A stretch of 64,000 nt of DNA from Ophiura sarsii (GCA_035610835.1 CM069446.1:50135625-50199624), one strand, 5' to 3'; shown: positions 43,666-55,342, numbered from the stretch's first letter. Program-made: numbers and translations. Notes: generated from the sequence alone by a model not told the origin.

Positions 43666-44269
43666 TTTGCCTATTTGAGCTGAATATACCAATATATAAC
43701 CGCCCGCCATCTCGGTCTTTTATCATTATTTTCCGATTTTTTCATTATTTTCCGATTTTTCATTTTTTTCCTCCTTTTTTTTTATTTTTAGAGGGGCTGG
43801 GGACGGAGGCACAAATGTCAGGGGGGGGGGGGGCATTCCCCCCACCCTGAGCTACGCCACTGGCGTCATCACGTTAGCGTCCCCTACACAAAGTCGCCGC
43901 CGTATGCGTTGTGGGTATAACGCAGCGATGACAGGTGCGGGTGTGCTAAATAACGCGATTAATTTGAAGCAGGATGTTGGAAAACAGCTGGATTCGCCGA
44001 TTTTATAAAGGGGGAAATTTGTTGTTATTTGTTTAAAATAAATCTAACAAACTGCGTTATTTTATGATAAAAGATCAAAATAACTAATAACTAATAAACT
44101 AAATATTAGAATGAGAATAAAACATAGTTCTTAGCTGTTTTGCTATAGACGATGGTCTTATAATGTATAGACAAGGGCGTCCCCAGAGGGGTGGGGGGGG
44201 GGGGGTGTCACACCCCCCATTCATCAAATCTGTCGGCAAAATTATGGTGCTGTGGGCAAATCAAAGGAA

Positions 44270-44470
44270 GGAGCTAAAGGGAGAAAGAAAAAAAGGAAAG
44301 AGAAAGGGAAAGAAAGAAGGGGAGAAAGAAAGAAGGGGAGAAAAAAAGAAAGAAAGAAAGAAAGAGAAAGGGAAAGAAAAGAGGAAAAAAAGAAAGAAAG
44401 AAAGAAAGAAAGAAAGTGAAAGGAAAGAGAAAAGAAAGAAAGGAAAAAGGGAAGAAAGAAAGAAAGCCCT
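44270..44470. repeat. Polypurine GAAA/GGAAA microsatellite
   Basis: About 200 bp almost purely A and G on the plus strand, built from AAAG, GAAA and GGGAAA units. Such tracts can form triplex DNA. Confidence 0.92.
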
Positions 44471-45227
44471 ATAACAATTATCGTATGCGCAAATGATAAT
44501 GTTGTGTCGGCATATATGTTATGTTAACACAAATCAAATCAAAAATGAACAAAGGCAATGTAGGCATATGAATTTGCAGGCACTGTGAACGAGCCCATTT
44601 GTATGAGATTTTGTGTCGGCGCACATGAACAGCCTAGGCCCAAGTCTTTGTTTTGCTCATTGTCAAGACACACACAAAAAATTGTGTCGGAATAGTATAG
44701 GCCTAGGCTAGGCATAACGGGCAATGTGTGGGACCTTTAATCATACTAACTAGGCCTATTTCATTGTCGTTGTCAATGCAAACCCAAGTCAATAATGTCG
44801 CCAATGGCCAATCATATTGGCACATAGGTTACGAAATATTAAACAATTCGCCGATAATTATGTACATGTAAGTTGATGTAGGCCAATTGCTCTCATTGTA
44901 CTGATTGTAGACGCTGCAAGCTCACTATCAGTTTATCGCAAAAGTAAGTCCAACTCCAACGTTTAGGTGTCAATGCAAAGTAAGAACTTATAAGTAGACT
45001 CTGTCCTAACTTCGACTTGAACAATGCAAATTATCATTATAATTAAGACAATAAGCACAACTGTCGTTATTTGCGTGAGACCAGGATTTACAATGTGTGC
45101 ACCAGGGGCACAATCGATATCTCACGTAATGGTATAGGTCTATGTCGTTGTCGGACATACAGGCTGTAGGCCTATCATGCCTATACTGAACATTTGACCA
45201 TGTTTTGTTAGCATTATTCAACAAAAA

Positions 45228-46330
45228 CAAGATGGCTTCAGGAAAGTGTTCCATGACCATTTTAGTTTAAAAACTCAAAATCTTTGTGCGCTTCGCGCGC
45301 ATTCTTTCTACAGGTTCCAACATTATTAATGGATCTCGAACCAAACCAAATATTATGGGGGACGTTAAAAACGTCATACTGGACCCTTTTAGTTTTAGAA
45401 ATGCCAAATGTTGCGCGCTTCGCGCATATTAGTTTCAATGTTTCATTATTCAAGCTGAACAAGATGGCTTCAGGAAAGTTTTCCATGACCATTTTAGCTT
45501 AAAAACTGAAAATATTTTTGCGCTTTGCGCGCATTCTTTCTACAGGTATCAACATTATAAATGTCTCGAACCACAACCGAATATTATATGGGTGACGTTC
45601 AAAACGTTATACTGGACCCTTTAAGTGTTAGAAATGCAAAATGTTGCGCGCTTTGCGCATATTAGTTTCAATGTTTCATTATTTAAGCTTAATTTATAGT
45701 ATCTGAAGGCTTCCAACCAGTTTTCACTTTTCAATGACCATTTTAATTTTAGTTCAAAACCTGAAAAATGTTGCGCGCTCTGCGGCTGCGCGCATATTTT
45801 CCACAGGTTTTAACATTATAATGGGGGGGGGCTGGATCCCCCCACTTGGAACCCTTGCCCCCCACTTGCCCCCCCCCCCCAAATGAATCATGGAATAATG
45901 ATGGTACAAAGTAACAGATCAGAAAAAATTCCAGCGCTACGCGCGCATGTCTTCCCAAAATGCAATATTCTATGGTACAAGCTTGTTTAGAGCCGAAATG
46001 TAGCTCAATCGTACAAAAGGTAGGCGTAAAGTCGAAAATTTTCGCCCGCTACTCGCGCATTTATTGACACTGGAATGAAGCCCACCCATTAGGAGCCCCC
46101 CCCCCCATTTCAAGTCACTGCCCCTTCTTGCCCCCCCCCCCCCCCCAAATGAAAAAGTCTAGTTACGTCACTGCCGCGCATATTTTCTGCATCTTTTTGC
46201 GCGCTTTGTATTGGTTTCAACGTTTCAATATTTAAGATAAACAAGATGGCTTGAGGATGTGTGCCCCCCTATCAAAACAGTCCTGGATACGCCCTTGGCT
46301 CCCCCAGAATTATTCAATCAGCGCTGTGCG
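45228..46330. repeat. Tandem repeat, about 232-bp unit with GCGC modules
   Basis: The word CAAGATGGCTTCAGGAAAG recurs at 45228 and 45460, with a decayed third unit from about 45692 and a remnant near 46240. Each unit has two TGCGCGCTTCGCGCATAT-type palindromic modules. It lies inside the hAT element. Confidence 0.75.
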
Positions 46331-46560
46331 CTGATTTATTTAACATTTCAATTATCATTATCAAATTTGTGTCCCCCCCCCCCCCATGTCTGAAAACTGA
46401 TTGACGGTTCTGACCAAACAGTCCATACTAAAATATGTGTGTATGAATTCTGGCGAGCGAAGCGAGCCGAAATTTTTTTTTGTCGGCACAAATGGCTCTG
46501 TCGGCAATTGATGATCTTTACACCCCCAATGAAAAGGGTCTGGGGACGCCCTTGTGTATA

Positions 46561-46633
46561 GGCTGTACCATATTTGTGTCGTCGTGTATTGACGCCTGCG
46601 GCGACCATACACGACTACAAATATGGTACAGCC
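46561..46633. repeat. Hairpin at the centre of the foldback
   Basis: GGCTGTACCATATTTGTGTC, a GTCGTGTATTGACGCCTGCG centre, and GACTACAAATATGGTACAGC. The stem is about 30 bp. Confidence 0.85.
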
Positions 46634-46925
46634 TATACACTATAAGACCATTGTCTATAGCAAAACAGCTAAGAACTATGTTTTATTCTCTAAACGTACA
46701 ACAACTTTCCCCCTTTATAAAATCGGCGAATCCATCGAGCTGTTTACCAACTTCTTGCTTCGAATTAATTGCGTTCTTTAGCACACGCGCATATGGCAAC
46801 GCTGGGTTACACGCACTACGCATACGCCGGCGACTTTGTGTAGGGGGCGCTAACGCAATGATCATGCGCACTGAATGTATCATTATTCAAACGAATCAAG
46901 CCCCGCCCTAAATGTCTCATAATAT

Positions 46926-47170
46926 AAACTGCTCACAAAAAGTATCGAAACACTTAGAAATGATCCAATATATAGCGGCTCGAAAGGGTATGCATTAATC
47001 GAAGCAAATAACCAAGTGTATAATATTGTTCTGCGTATTTTGACACCTCGATCGATGAGATACGATGTTGCGGAGCGGAGTTATTGTCATTTCGATGGTC
47101 GTGGGTCCAGTTTCAAAAGTGACAATCATCCTATAGAAAGAGGTTTGCATTACTGTTTGGAATTATAAAA
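46926..47170 (+). mobile_element. Single-arm copy of the palindromic MITE family
   Basis: Begins after TATA with AACTGCTCACAAAAAG and matches the left half of 15498-15963, ending near TTTGCATTACTGTTTGGAAT. It abuts an R1 copy. Confidence 0.75.
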
Positions 47171-47220
47171 TCCCCCCCCCCCCCCCCTTTGAAAAAAGTG
47201 TCTTACGGCCCTGTAGTCTC

Positions 47221-48192
47221 ACAGTAGTGGCACAATACAAATATTGGGTTATGATGTGCTCAGGACCGGGAGTCAAGACGAGAGAGATTTAGGACAGCGG
47301 ACAGCATTTTATAATTGCGCTCTTGCAGCGATGAGCATGATGAGTTCAGCACGGTATCAAATCTACGCCAAAATACTGTCGCCCATAGCAGGCCGCGTAA
47401 GCCGTGAACTGCGTAATGTATTTTTGAAGATACAACTCTCTTTTTTGAAGATTGGAGCAAATTACAAATATCTGTGTTGAAGGAACTAAAAAAATCGATT
47501 CAAGGATATAAGCCGACTGGCTTCTTATTTACATAACAATTGGTCTTTGCAGACCATGTCCATTATAGACGTGCTAGGGACTCCATAGTTCATATGGTTC
47601 AATCAACACAATTATATTTACAGGACATTCTTTATCATAGTGAAATTGCAAATGAAAAAAGTATTATTCAACATTCAATAAATATATAGCGAACGATTAT
47701 AAGCAATCCTGTTATTAAAAAAAAAAGAGTGTAATAACAAAAAGAAAAAGACATTTACAAGATTCGAACCACTGACCTCATGATTGTGAAGCCAGCGCTC
47801 TACCATTTGAGCTAATGAAAACTATGCATAAAACAGTTTTAAAATAAAATTAGATAGAGTTTAAAATACAAATATCACTGAAATCGGAGGGTAAAATGCT
47901 TTATATTTCGATTGTTGTGCGTTTTTATCAAAGGTTATCGCCCAAAAGTTGATTATATGCTGAAGGAGATTGTAATTCTGATTTCATTATTATGCATTGC
48001 ACTTCTTTTTGAAACTATTCTAGACACAGTTCGTTCGTACAATAATTTCAACATTACCTTTTGTCGATTAAAATTCGCGGCAAATCTATTGCACCATGGG
48101 TATTATTACATGGGAATCCGGAGACTCAGATACGTAGGGAGTCATGTGATTTTTGTCCAGGACAAACACTTGAGATGTACACGCCCCTTTAA
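47221..48192 (+). mobile_element. R1 repeat, copy 3, ending 61 bp from the gene B ectodomain
   Basis: Matches copies 1, 2 and 4. It contains a tRNA-like variant at 47753-47823 and ends at the shared terminus CACGCCCCTTTAA. Only 60 bp separate it from the damaged splice donor of the gene B ectodomain exon. Confidence 0.8.
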
Positions 48193-48252
48193 TATACGTA
48201 TGAATACTACGTACGGGTTTTGCAATGATGCCTTAAACACAAGTTTGCTTTC

Positions 48253-49567
48253 CTTCATTCATGTATTTTGTCATATAATTACCTTTGTTCTGAACTCTCA
48301 CCACGTTTGGCAAGTTATATCCCGCGACATACCCGTAGCCTTGGAATTTAACAAACCCATACACGAGAACTAGGAATGACGCCTGGCGTTCTGGATGGGT
48401 TACGGCATGTTCACCGGGACTCGTCGAAAATCGAAGTAGGCAAAATTCCCCATCGTCTGTCTGCAACATGCCGTCAGTGTCAACCCGCTCTTTGTCCAGA
48501 TGTAACTTGTCTGCGCTTGCGCAATGTGTGATTATCGATATAAAGTATTTAGGCGATAAATCGCTTTTCATGGAAGCCACTGGAAATGTCACGTTATTTG
48601 AATAAGCATTTATTGCCGGCAACACCACCATGAATGGATCTCCGGTGTCATCGGTATTGCCACCTTTGGAATACTGGGCAACCAAGACAGGTTTATCCGC
48701 GGTAATTGTAATCACTGCCTTTTTTGTAATATCACCTTGGTAGAATTGGCCCGATTGGAGGCTAATGGTGTAATTCCAATCCGATATCACTATTTCTGTA
48801 ACCTCCTTCGCTGCAGCAATGACGCGATAAATATAACCCGAGCTGCGTCCCATAAACGGAGCAAGGATGTACTGACGTCCCAGGGCACTGGTCGGTGGTA
48901 AATGCGCCATAAGGTAATCGCACCCGCCTATATTTAGAGGTACATTGGCACAGGTGTGCCCTGACATAACCGATACGGGTTTGTCAGCATGGATACGCGT
49001 ACCTGTGATGTCTATATCGTCTCCTAATGCATCACCAGCATACTGATACGACTCGTTTTGTCGAAGGAAAACATTGATCTTCGCACCATCACCGGAACCG
49101 CTGATGCTAAGATTCGTGTTGTCCTGAAGTGCGGAAATCACCAGTTTAGATGCATAGTTCGCAAAGGAATCAAAAGAAGCTGCCACATACTCGTATCCTA
49201 ATACTGCTATCGGTAATACGATGAAACCATCAGAAGAAAAAGCACGAACTACCTTTTGCTTCAAAATATCCGTGAACGGACACAGGACTCGCGGCATCTA
49301 CTCTCACCAGTTTCCCGGCGTAGGTGGCGCTCATATCGTCAGGGATACTGGTTTCCTCGGGCAGAGTAACGATGGCACTCTTGTCGATTGTTACGCTAAC
49401 AGTTTGCATGAACTGAATTCCTAAAACCGTTATTGTAACAGCCGTTGCATCTTCTAATTGTGTTGTAACGATCACATGAGGGAACCTATTATTCCTATTT
49501 CTTAGCATGTGGCCCCGAAATACAAATGCAAAGTGTTTTCCAGCGGTGGGTGGTCCTCCATATTGAC
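48253..49567 (-). pseudogene. Gene B ectodomain exon (IgGFc-binding N-terminal domain), frameshifted
   Basis: Paralogue of 26447-27766 with high identity along its length: QYGGPPTAGKHFAFVF, VTTQLEDATAVTITVLG, ATYAGKLVRVDA, KPVSVMSGHTCANVPLNIGG, CDYLMAHLPPTSALGR, YILAPFMGRSSGY and ASFLVLVYGF. The acceptor ccaaacag is intact and phase 1. Two lesions are visible. After VSVHGYFEAKGSS the frame runs to a stop, because the stretch near 49240-49275 is one base longer than in gene A, and the domain resumes in another frame at SSDGFIVLP. At the other end GAAG is followed by GAAAGC instead of GTAAGT, so the donor is lost and translation would end at NEGKQTCV. Together these suggest a pseudogene. A sequencing indel could explain the frameshift, but not the donor. 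Confidence 0.85.
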
Positions 49568-49649
49568 CTGTTTGGTAATGATGTTATAAAAATAGGAATG
49601 TTACTGTTTGTTCGTTTCTTATATGATATTCATACACACACGTTAGTGT

Positions 49650-49890
49650 CGAACCAATCAGAAAGCAAGCAACTACGCAGCTACAATACAATACGCGGAG
49701 TGTATTGAACATTTATAATCGGGACTTCGCGTGCGCGCCGTAAAATGCGTGCACCACTCGCTTTGTTTTGATTCATTTTGTTCAGGCATCGCAACTAAAA
49801 TACTCGGAGTGTATTGAAAATGTATAATTGGACTCCGCGTGCGCGCCATACAACGCATTTACCACACGCTTTGTTTTGTTTCATTGTGTT
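49650..49890. repeat. Local tandem duplication, about 118-bp unit
   Basis: GGAGTGTATTGAA...TATAAT...GACT-CGCGTGCGCGCC...TTGTTCAGGCATCGC occurs twice in succession in the gene B first intron but once in gene A (28480-28560). Confidence 0.7.
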
Positions 49891-50025
49891 CAGGCATCGC
49901 GGGTTCGCCAATTTCTGCTGCGGGTGTTAGCAAACTTGTTAACATGTTTTTATTCGTTATAACATAGATCAAAAGTCTGCTCAACATTTTGATTTGTATA
50001 GTACCGTGTATGAATTAGATCAATA

Positions 50026-50230
50026 CATGAACGTCCGCAAATACTTCTTCAGCCAAAGTGTAATAAATAGATGGAACTAATTACCTGAAAGTGCCATCAA
50101 AGCCCCCACACTCCTCCTCTGCTTCAAGCAGAATCTAAGTCACTTGGGTTTTTAATAATAATATGATATAATAATAATCTGTATTTTATAAAGCGCCTTA
50201 TCCAAATTGCCCATTTGCTCAAAGCGCTGT
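50026..50230. mobile_element. Two small LINE remnants
   Basis: 50058-50145 (plus) reads FFSQSVINRWN, stop, LPESAIKAPTLL, which matches the C-terminal end of LINE ORF2. 50157-50230 looks like a minus-oriented LINE 3' end, with an ATT-rich tail and AAAGCGCCTTATCC...CAAAGCGCTG. Confidence 0.5.
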
Positions 50231-50934
50231 ATTTTTTTGCTGCTGGTGAATCATCAGAATCAGGTCGCATCAACTAGGGTGCAGCCAATTTCTAGCGCAA
50301 ACCTATCCGCACTTAGATTGTAACATCCACCATTTTTCAATGCAGGTCCCCAAATACCATTGGGTTATGAAAGTTTTTGATAACCGAAACAGCTGATCAC
50401 TGATTTTGAAAGCAGGAGGAAACCGGAGAACCCGGTGAAAACCTGCGAGAGCGTGCATGGATCGTGATAACCAAATACACATAAAGCCCGCGGTCGTGCA
50501 CAGAATTGACCCGGGTTTTATTGGTGTAAGGCGAGGGAACAACCGTTGCCCCAACACGCTCCCCTTATTAATGGGCAAGCAAGCCTCCTTAACCCTGCCA
50601 CACTTCTCATCGATTACTACATAGATGATTGTGTGGTCTTCAAGGTATGTTCATGCATAATGTTTCTCGAGAAGAAAAAAATAGAAAAATCACTGCACTT
50701 GCGCGAATGTTGATATACTCACATCACAATATAATACTCCCACTGCGGGGTTGGGGCATTATTCACGCATCATCATCAGCGCGCGTGCATTGATTTGTCT
50801 AATTTCTCTCGAAATAACACATTTATTGACCTTTACTTTTCATATTATTGCATTCACTTTACAAAACATTAAGATCATGTTTACAACACGAATAGGTGTA
50901 ACGAATGTGATGATACAGAGGGGCATCTCTTAAG

Positions 50935-51250
50935 GTGTTCTTTATAGCCAAAGTTTTCTACAACAAGCTGAAAGTTCCATCAACACGTGACTTTTTATTC
51001 GGTAGACGGGTATGTTTAGCGGAATGGTTAACCATTTTTGTGATTTTACTTCAGAACTGCCACTACAGTCAATCTTCAGGATTTTTTTTATTGAGCAAAC
51101 CTATTTTAAGCAGGTTTGAGATTAAGTGTAGAAGTGTAGTTCGGCTTCCATACTTTCTATCATTTCTATGGTGGAACGACTCCGAATCTCATACTATGAA
51201 ATGGACGAAACTTTCAGCTTGTTGTCAAAAACTCTGGAGCACCTATTAAG
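50935..51250. mobile_element. MITE-like repeat with inverted ends
   Basis: TACAACAAGCTGAAAGTTCC on the left and GAAACTTTCAGCTTGTTGTC on the right are inverted repeats. The repeat is homologous to 30205-30525 in opposite orientation. No target duplication fixed. Confidence 0.6.
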
Positions 51251-51464
51251 AGTTTTGAGCTGGGTTGACATTCAGTTTAGAAATACAGTACATAGAGTTA
51301 GGCTTCCATACTTTCTATAGTGGAAATGTTAGCTTGTTGTCAATAACTGTGGCTATAGAGAGCACAACTAACACATTCATTACATTCAATTTGTGCTGTA
51401 TATATGATATTAATCTGTTTACCTGAACAACATGAGTATTTTCTGAGAACGAGATTTGACTTAC

Positions 51465-51528
51465 CTCTGATATCCATCACCAACATCACAAAGAGAAATA
51501 CAACAGCCATTCCAATTTGGCAAAACAT
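51465..51528 (-). CDS. Gene B signal-peptide exon
   Basis: ATG at 51528, then MFCQIGMAVVFLFVMLVM followed by DIR, and a phase-1 GTAAGT donor. It matches the gene A exon in length, start, phase and most residues. It appears intact even though the ectodomain exon it would join is damaged, so a short frameshifted product or an alternative transcript is possible. Confidence 0.82.
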
Positions 51529-51830
51529 TTTATATAACGTATACTTATGAAACCTGTGTCGAGTACGTCTTCCGAACCCGAATAGATTACTTCTGACTCA
51601 TGTGTAGAATATTATTATGATTTCCTAAACTAACCAGCAAGAGGAGCACATGTGACCAGTGACCGCCTTGAACTGTCATTTGTACTTAGTACTTTTCCTC
51701 ATCGATAGAAGCTATCAATACGCTTCAGTACTGCTTGTTGTATCTCAGGTGAAATAATAGAATCTACGTCTCGCCCCATAGCTCAGATTATTGATAAAGT
51801 TTCAATCGTGATGAACTTGTTAACACGAAA
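51529..51830 (-). promoter_or_regulatory. Conserved 5' flank of gene B
   Basis: Aligns with 30847-31140 upstream of gene A: TATATAACGTATACTTATGA, GAATATTATTATGA, CATCGATAGAAGCTATCAAT, CTCAGATTATTGATAAAG and ATCGTGATGAACTTGTTAA. It probably contains core promoter and 5' UTR. Confidence 0.5.
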
Positions 51831-52058
51831 AGTACATTTAAATTGTCGAATTCGACTCTTGCACTCCCACACAAACATACATAGTACGCCCACTGTTATA
51901 GTAAGGCTGAACGGCTAGATGCGAATACTTGTTGATTCAAAATGAAATTGAAGAAAGACGGTTCAGAGTAAACCTTATTATTTTTTCTTTCTTTTTTGTT
52001 GAAATTTATATCAATTGATCCTGTCAGGGTAACAGAGATACAACAAAAACATCTAAAA

Positions 52059-52189
52059 CAGTGGTTCCCAACCTTTTTCTGGTGGTGACCCCATTCCAGA
52101 AACCAGCATCAGAGCGCGACCCCTCACAGAACAAAGTCACGTGTGATACTATGATACAACATTATAAACCCAGAGGTTGGGAACCACTG
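52059..52189. mobile_element. 131-bp hAT MITE with perfect 8-bp duplication
   Basis: CAGTGGTTCCCAACCTTTTT at the left and GGTTGGGAACCACTG at the right are inverted repeats. ATCTAAAA flanks both sides (52051-52058 and 52190-52197). The terminal sequence resembles the ends of Charlie-type hAT elements known from vertebrates. Confidence 0.93.
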
Positions 52190-52197
52190 ATCTAAAA

Positions 52198-55100
52198 CAA
52201 TGCAATAAATAAAATAGAATGCATATAAATATACACAGGATCCTAATTAAATGATTTAGTACGTCGTAATATTCATGAAGTATACGATTTATTCCTACTC
52301 CCGACGACTGGAATACATCGCTTACCGGTTGCTAGCCATATCCAGCTCTCTTGGAGTTTACCAAAGGCTTCAATTTCTCCATGTGTCGAACTCTTCTGTA
52401 AGATGCTCACCTGTGGTCATCAAATCGATTATGACATCGATATCAAGGAGAGTTTGATAGCAGTTACGTCTGGTACGCGATTCACTCCTTAAGACTTATG
52501 GGAGATACAGTGAACTTACGGTCAATTATTCCATCAGTTTTGATCGGTTGATCGGCAGAATTCTCAAACATAAATAATAATGATTCAACTCATTGTCTGA
52601 TTGTGCCACTTAAAGGCTCAGTTTAATTCATTACTAGCACATCCGATGACACTATTTACACCTAAACTAATTACACTTCATTATACTTCTCACCATTGAC
52701 TTCTTATAAACGCTTCATATTCATGAGCTTATCCTGTTTATTTATGTTTTGATTCGTTCAACAACGTGTACTACAGTGCAACAGAGCATAAATTACCAAA
52801 AGTGTATGTTATTGAAATTACGCTCTAATTCAAAAAGTAACATATGTAAGACAAGGAGACAATATTATATTATTGAATACAGCTTGGTGATTTAATGTCA
52901 TAGAAAGAAAAAAGTTTGACCTTATTTGCATATGATTTGCATGTTATAAAGAAATACATTACCAATTTGCTTTTTGTAATTTCCAGCAAAAACTATACAT
53001 GCTATTAATCCAAATTCACAGGATATGAAGTTCCCATCATTTTCAACAATTCTGTCTGAGAAAAAGTTAACATTTATCTTAACTTTTTAAAAAAAAGCAA
53101 AAATCTGTCTTAATTAAGCTTAATTAATGACTAAACTCGTTGAAATTATTAAGCAGTACTGTGTATCCAAACCAGACTTGCAAGGTATCAAATTAAAGGT
53201 AAAGATGTGCTTAAAACAATGGTCTGAGCAGATAATTCAATACCCCTTTAGTATTTAAAATATTTTCCTCCAAACATTTCATATATTGAAAAAATAAAAA
53301 TGGTGTGCTTGTATTTTTCTCATGAATTAAACATGCAATAAACACTAAAATCACAGAGAAAGATGATTATGGTTAGCCACACAAATCTGTCAAGCCATTC
53401 GTTAACATGTTTGCAGTGTAATTAATCTACGCGCGTAATTAATCAAATAATTAGGCGTTAAATGGAATAATTCTGAACCACTTTTTGTATGACCAATTCA
53501 GTTATGTAAGGTTTCAAATTAATCCATAAATTATGCTTAATAAAATGGTCAAGCCACATTTCTCAATTTCATTTGTCTTTTTCTGTAATATTAATCAAAA
53601 CTTGAGTTACGTTAATTTTGCAACATTTTCTTACAATAACAATGTATTTCATGCAACTGTGCACAGACTTGGCAAGTCTATTAATATTTGTCCAGCCATG
53701 CACGCAAGCAAGCTTCAAGAACATGCTCACGCTGAGGGACCAATGTTTTAAAATCCTTAAAATGCCATTCAGCAGTGTACAGTCAAGGGTTTTAAGCATA
53801 ATGGTGTATGTTACTAAGGTGGGGGTGTGCTGACATGCAAGGCATGTACTAAGTCTAAATAGTCAAGGCCATAACAGAAAGTAGCCAGTAGCTGGTTGGA
53901 TTAGCGTGTATGGATAATCAAGTATTGGCCAATCCGAAATCAGGTTTAATAAGAAATGTAACAATGCTGATAATCATGCAAGACACAAAAGAGTACTTTA
54001 AAACAAAGCTGTTTTGATTATATATGATACACATACTTAGGATTGAAATGTTCATGGTTGTACAACACTCAGGAGGCACTATATTTATAATTCAATATTT
54101 GGCAATTTATGCTCTGTTGCACTGTATTTCCCATAGGGAAAATGTTATGACTTTTTCTTGATAACCTTATCCCTTGAGTAGCAATATGATTGGACAACAG
54201 GGATACTTTGGTTTTATCACAAGTAAATGCCAGTATCGTGGGAAAATATTTTCCCGTTTACACTTTTGAATACACTTTTCTAATAGATTGTATAACTTAC
54301 ATATATTTCACGCACATTACTAATAAACTTAGCCATCATCCTACTAAGGGGGGGTGGGGGTCTAAAAAATTGCATATGGCGCTAAAACGCAAAAGACAGT
54401 GACTCAGGGCGTCTACGGGGTCTCTTTTAAATCCTTTTCACTCATTTTGATGAAAGAAAAGTGAGGGTACCCCCTTACCCGGGTGTAGGGTAAGCCGTCA
54501 AAGTCTAAGGGTAGGGGGAGCCACCATTTTGGAAATATCTTATTAGTATGACCCTGAATCTTATAGTATATGTTGGAAACATCATTTCCTCACATATAAG
54601 CCACAAAGCTGCGAATTTCTAATATTTCACTGTAGGGTGCAATACACTAAATGGAGTATCTCCTACCCTTAAGGAAGGTGATTAAAACTAGAATCGGAAA
54701 GAATGCATGGCAAAATCCTCAATTAAAAAGACATGACAGTAACACAATTGCGTAAATGCCAATGATTTTTGATTAATTATGATTATGGGACATCACCTAC
54801 ATGCACCCTGCCTATAAACCGTGAATGTCATCTAGGTTAATTTTAAGAGATCTTTCGAATTTATGCTTTTTAATGGAAACATTGGCGATTACGGTGACAT
54901 TTCCAAGCTCGTCAGAGTTGTAGTCTGCTCCATGGACATATTTTGGAAAATCGTGAAGGCTAACCTACCGCACTTTATGGTCATAAAATGTGATCATCTT
55001 TAAGAAGATATCATTCTACAAGGTCCAATTTCACAATTTAGTGGTCTAAAACAGGGTTTTATATCACTGTTTTTGTACATATCCCTACGGAGCTCTATTT

Positions 55101-55303
55101 AGTAGTGCGACCCCTGTACCAAGTGTACAGACAAACCAACGGCATTTTGAGGTCGGCCATGTTTAGTGATGTCATGCGTAGGATGTTTGTACTTGTTTTG
55201 GTATGTATGAAAAGATAAGACCTCTAACTATACTATGGTACCCAAATTGGCACACTCTGCATCTCTCATTGCTCATTGTTTTATTAGGGAAATGGTGGTA
55301 ACA
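52198..55303. other. No gene recognised
   Basis: Long AT-rich intergenic stretch between the 5' flank of gene B and the 3' end of gene C. Open frames around 53533-53833 and 54190-54402 carry no domain. No dense repeats apart from short G runs near 54350. Confidence 0.4.
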
Positions 55304-55342
55304 CCCCCCCCCCCCCCCGCCCCCCCCCCCCCCCCCCCCCCC
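55304..55342. repeat. Poly-C tract (one G)
   Basis: Thirty-nine bases, C except G at 55319. Confidence 0.95.

Larger units (their letters stand above)
44172..46554. mobile_element. Nonautonomous hAT element, 2.4 kb
   Basis: The termini CAAGGGCGTCCCCAGA and TCTGGGGACGCCCTTG are perfect inverted repeats. They are flanked by TGTATAGA (44164-44171) and TGTATAGG (46555-46562), an 8-bp duplication with one difference. No transposase frame remains. The content is the purine tract at 44270-44470, a tandem array at 45228-45700 and G/C homopolymers. Confidence 0.82.
43863..46862. mobile_element. Large foldback element interrupted by a hAT insertion
   Basis: The left arm 43863-44163 and right arm 46563-46862 are inverted copies over about 300 bp (GCGTCATCACGTTAGCG-CCCCTACACAAAGTCGCC against its complement, and GCTGTTTTGCTATAGAC against its complement). 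The natural centre is the hairpin at 46561-46633. The hAT element 44172-46554 landed a few bases to one side of that centre. The left arm also has a roughly 100-bp private insertion near 44025-44100. Confidence 0.75.
39017..51830 (-). repeat. Segmental duplication, unit B
   Basis: Counterpart of 24508-31140: transmembrane exon, adjoining intron (39540-39900 aligns with 24700-25150), ectodomain, first intron (49800-50030 aligns with 28460-28690), signal exon and promoter. It is expanded to about twice the length by R1, hAT-like and foldback insertions between the ectodomain and membrane exons. Confidence 0.8.

Noticed and set aside
44163..44474. Lysine/glutamate-rich 103-codon frame
   Set aside because: Translation of the GAAA polypurine microsatellite.
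50303..50578. 91-codon minus-strand frame near LINE remnants
   Set aside because: No domain; lies in repeat-rich intron of gene B.
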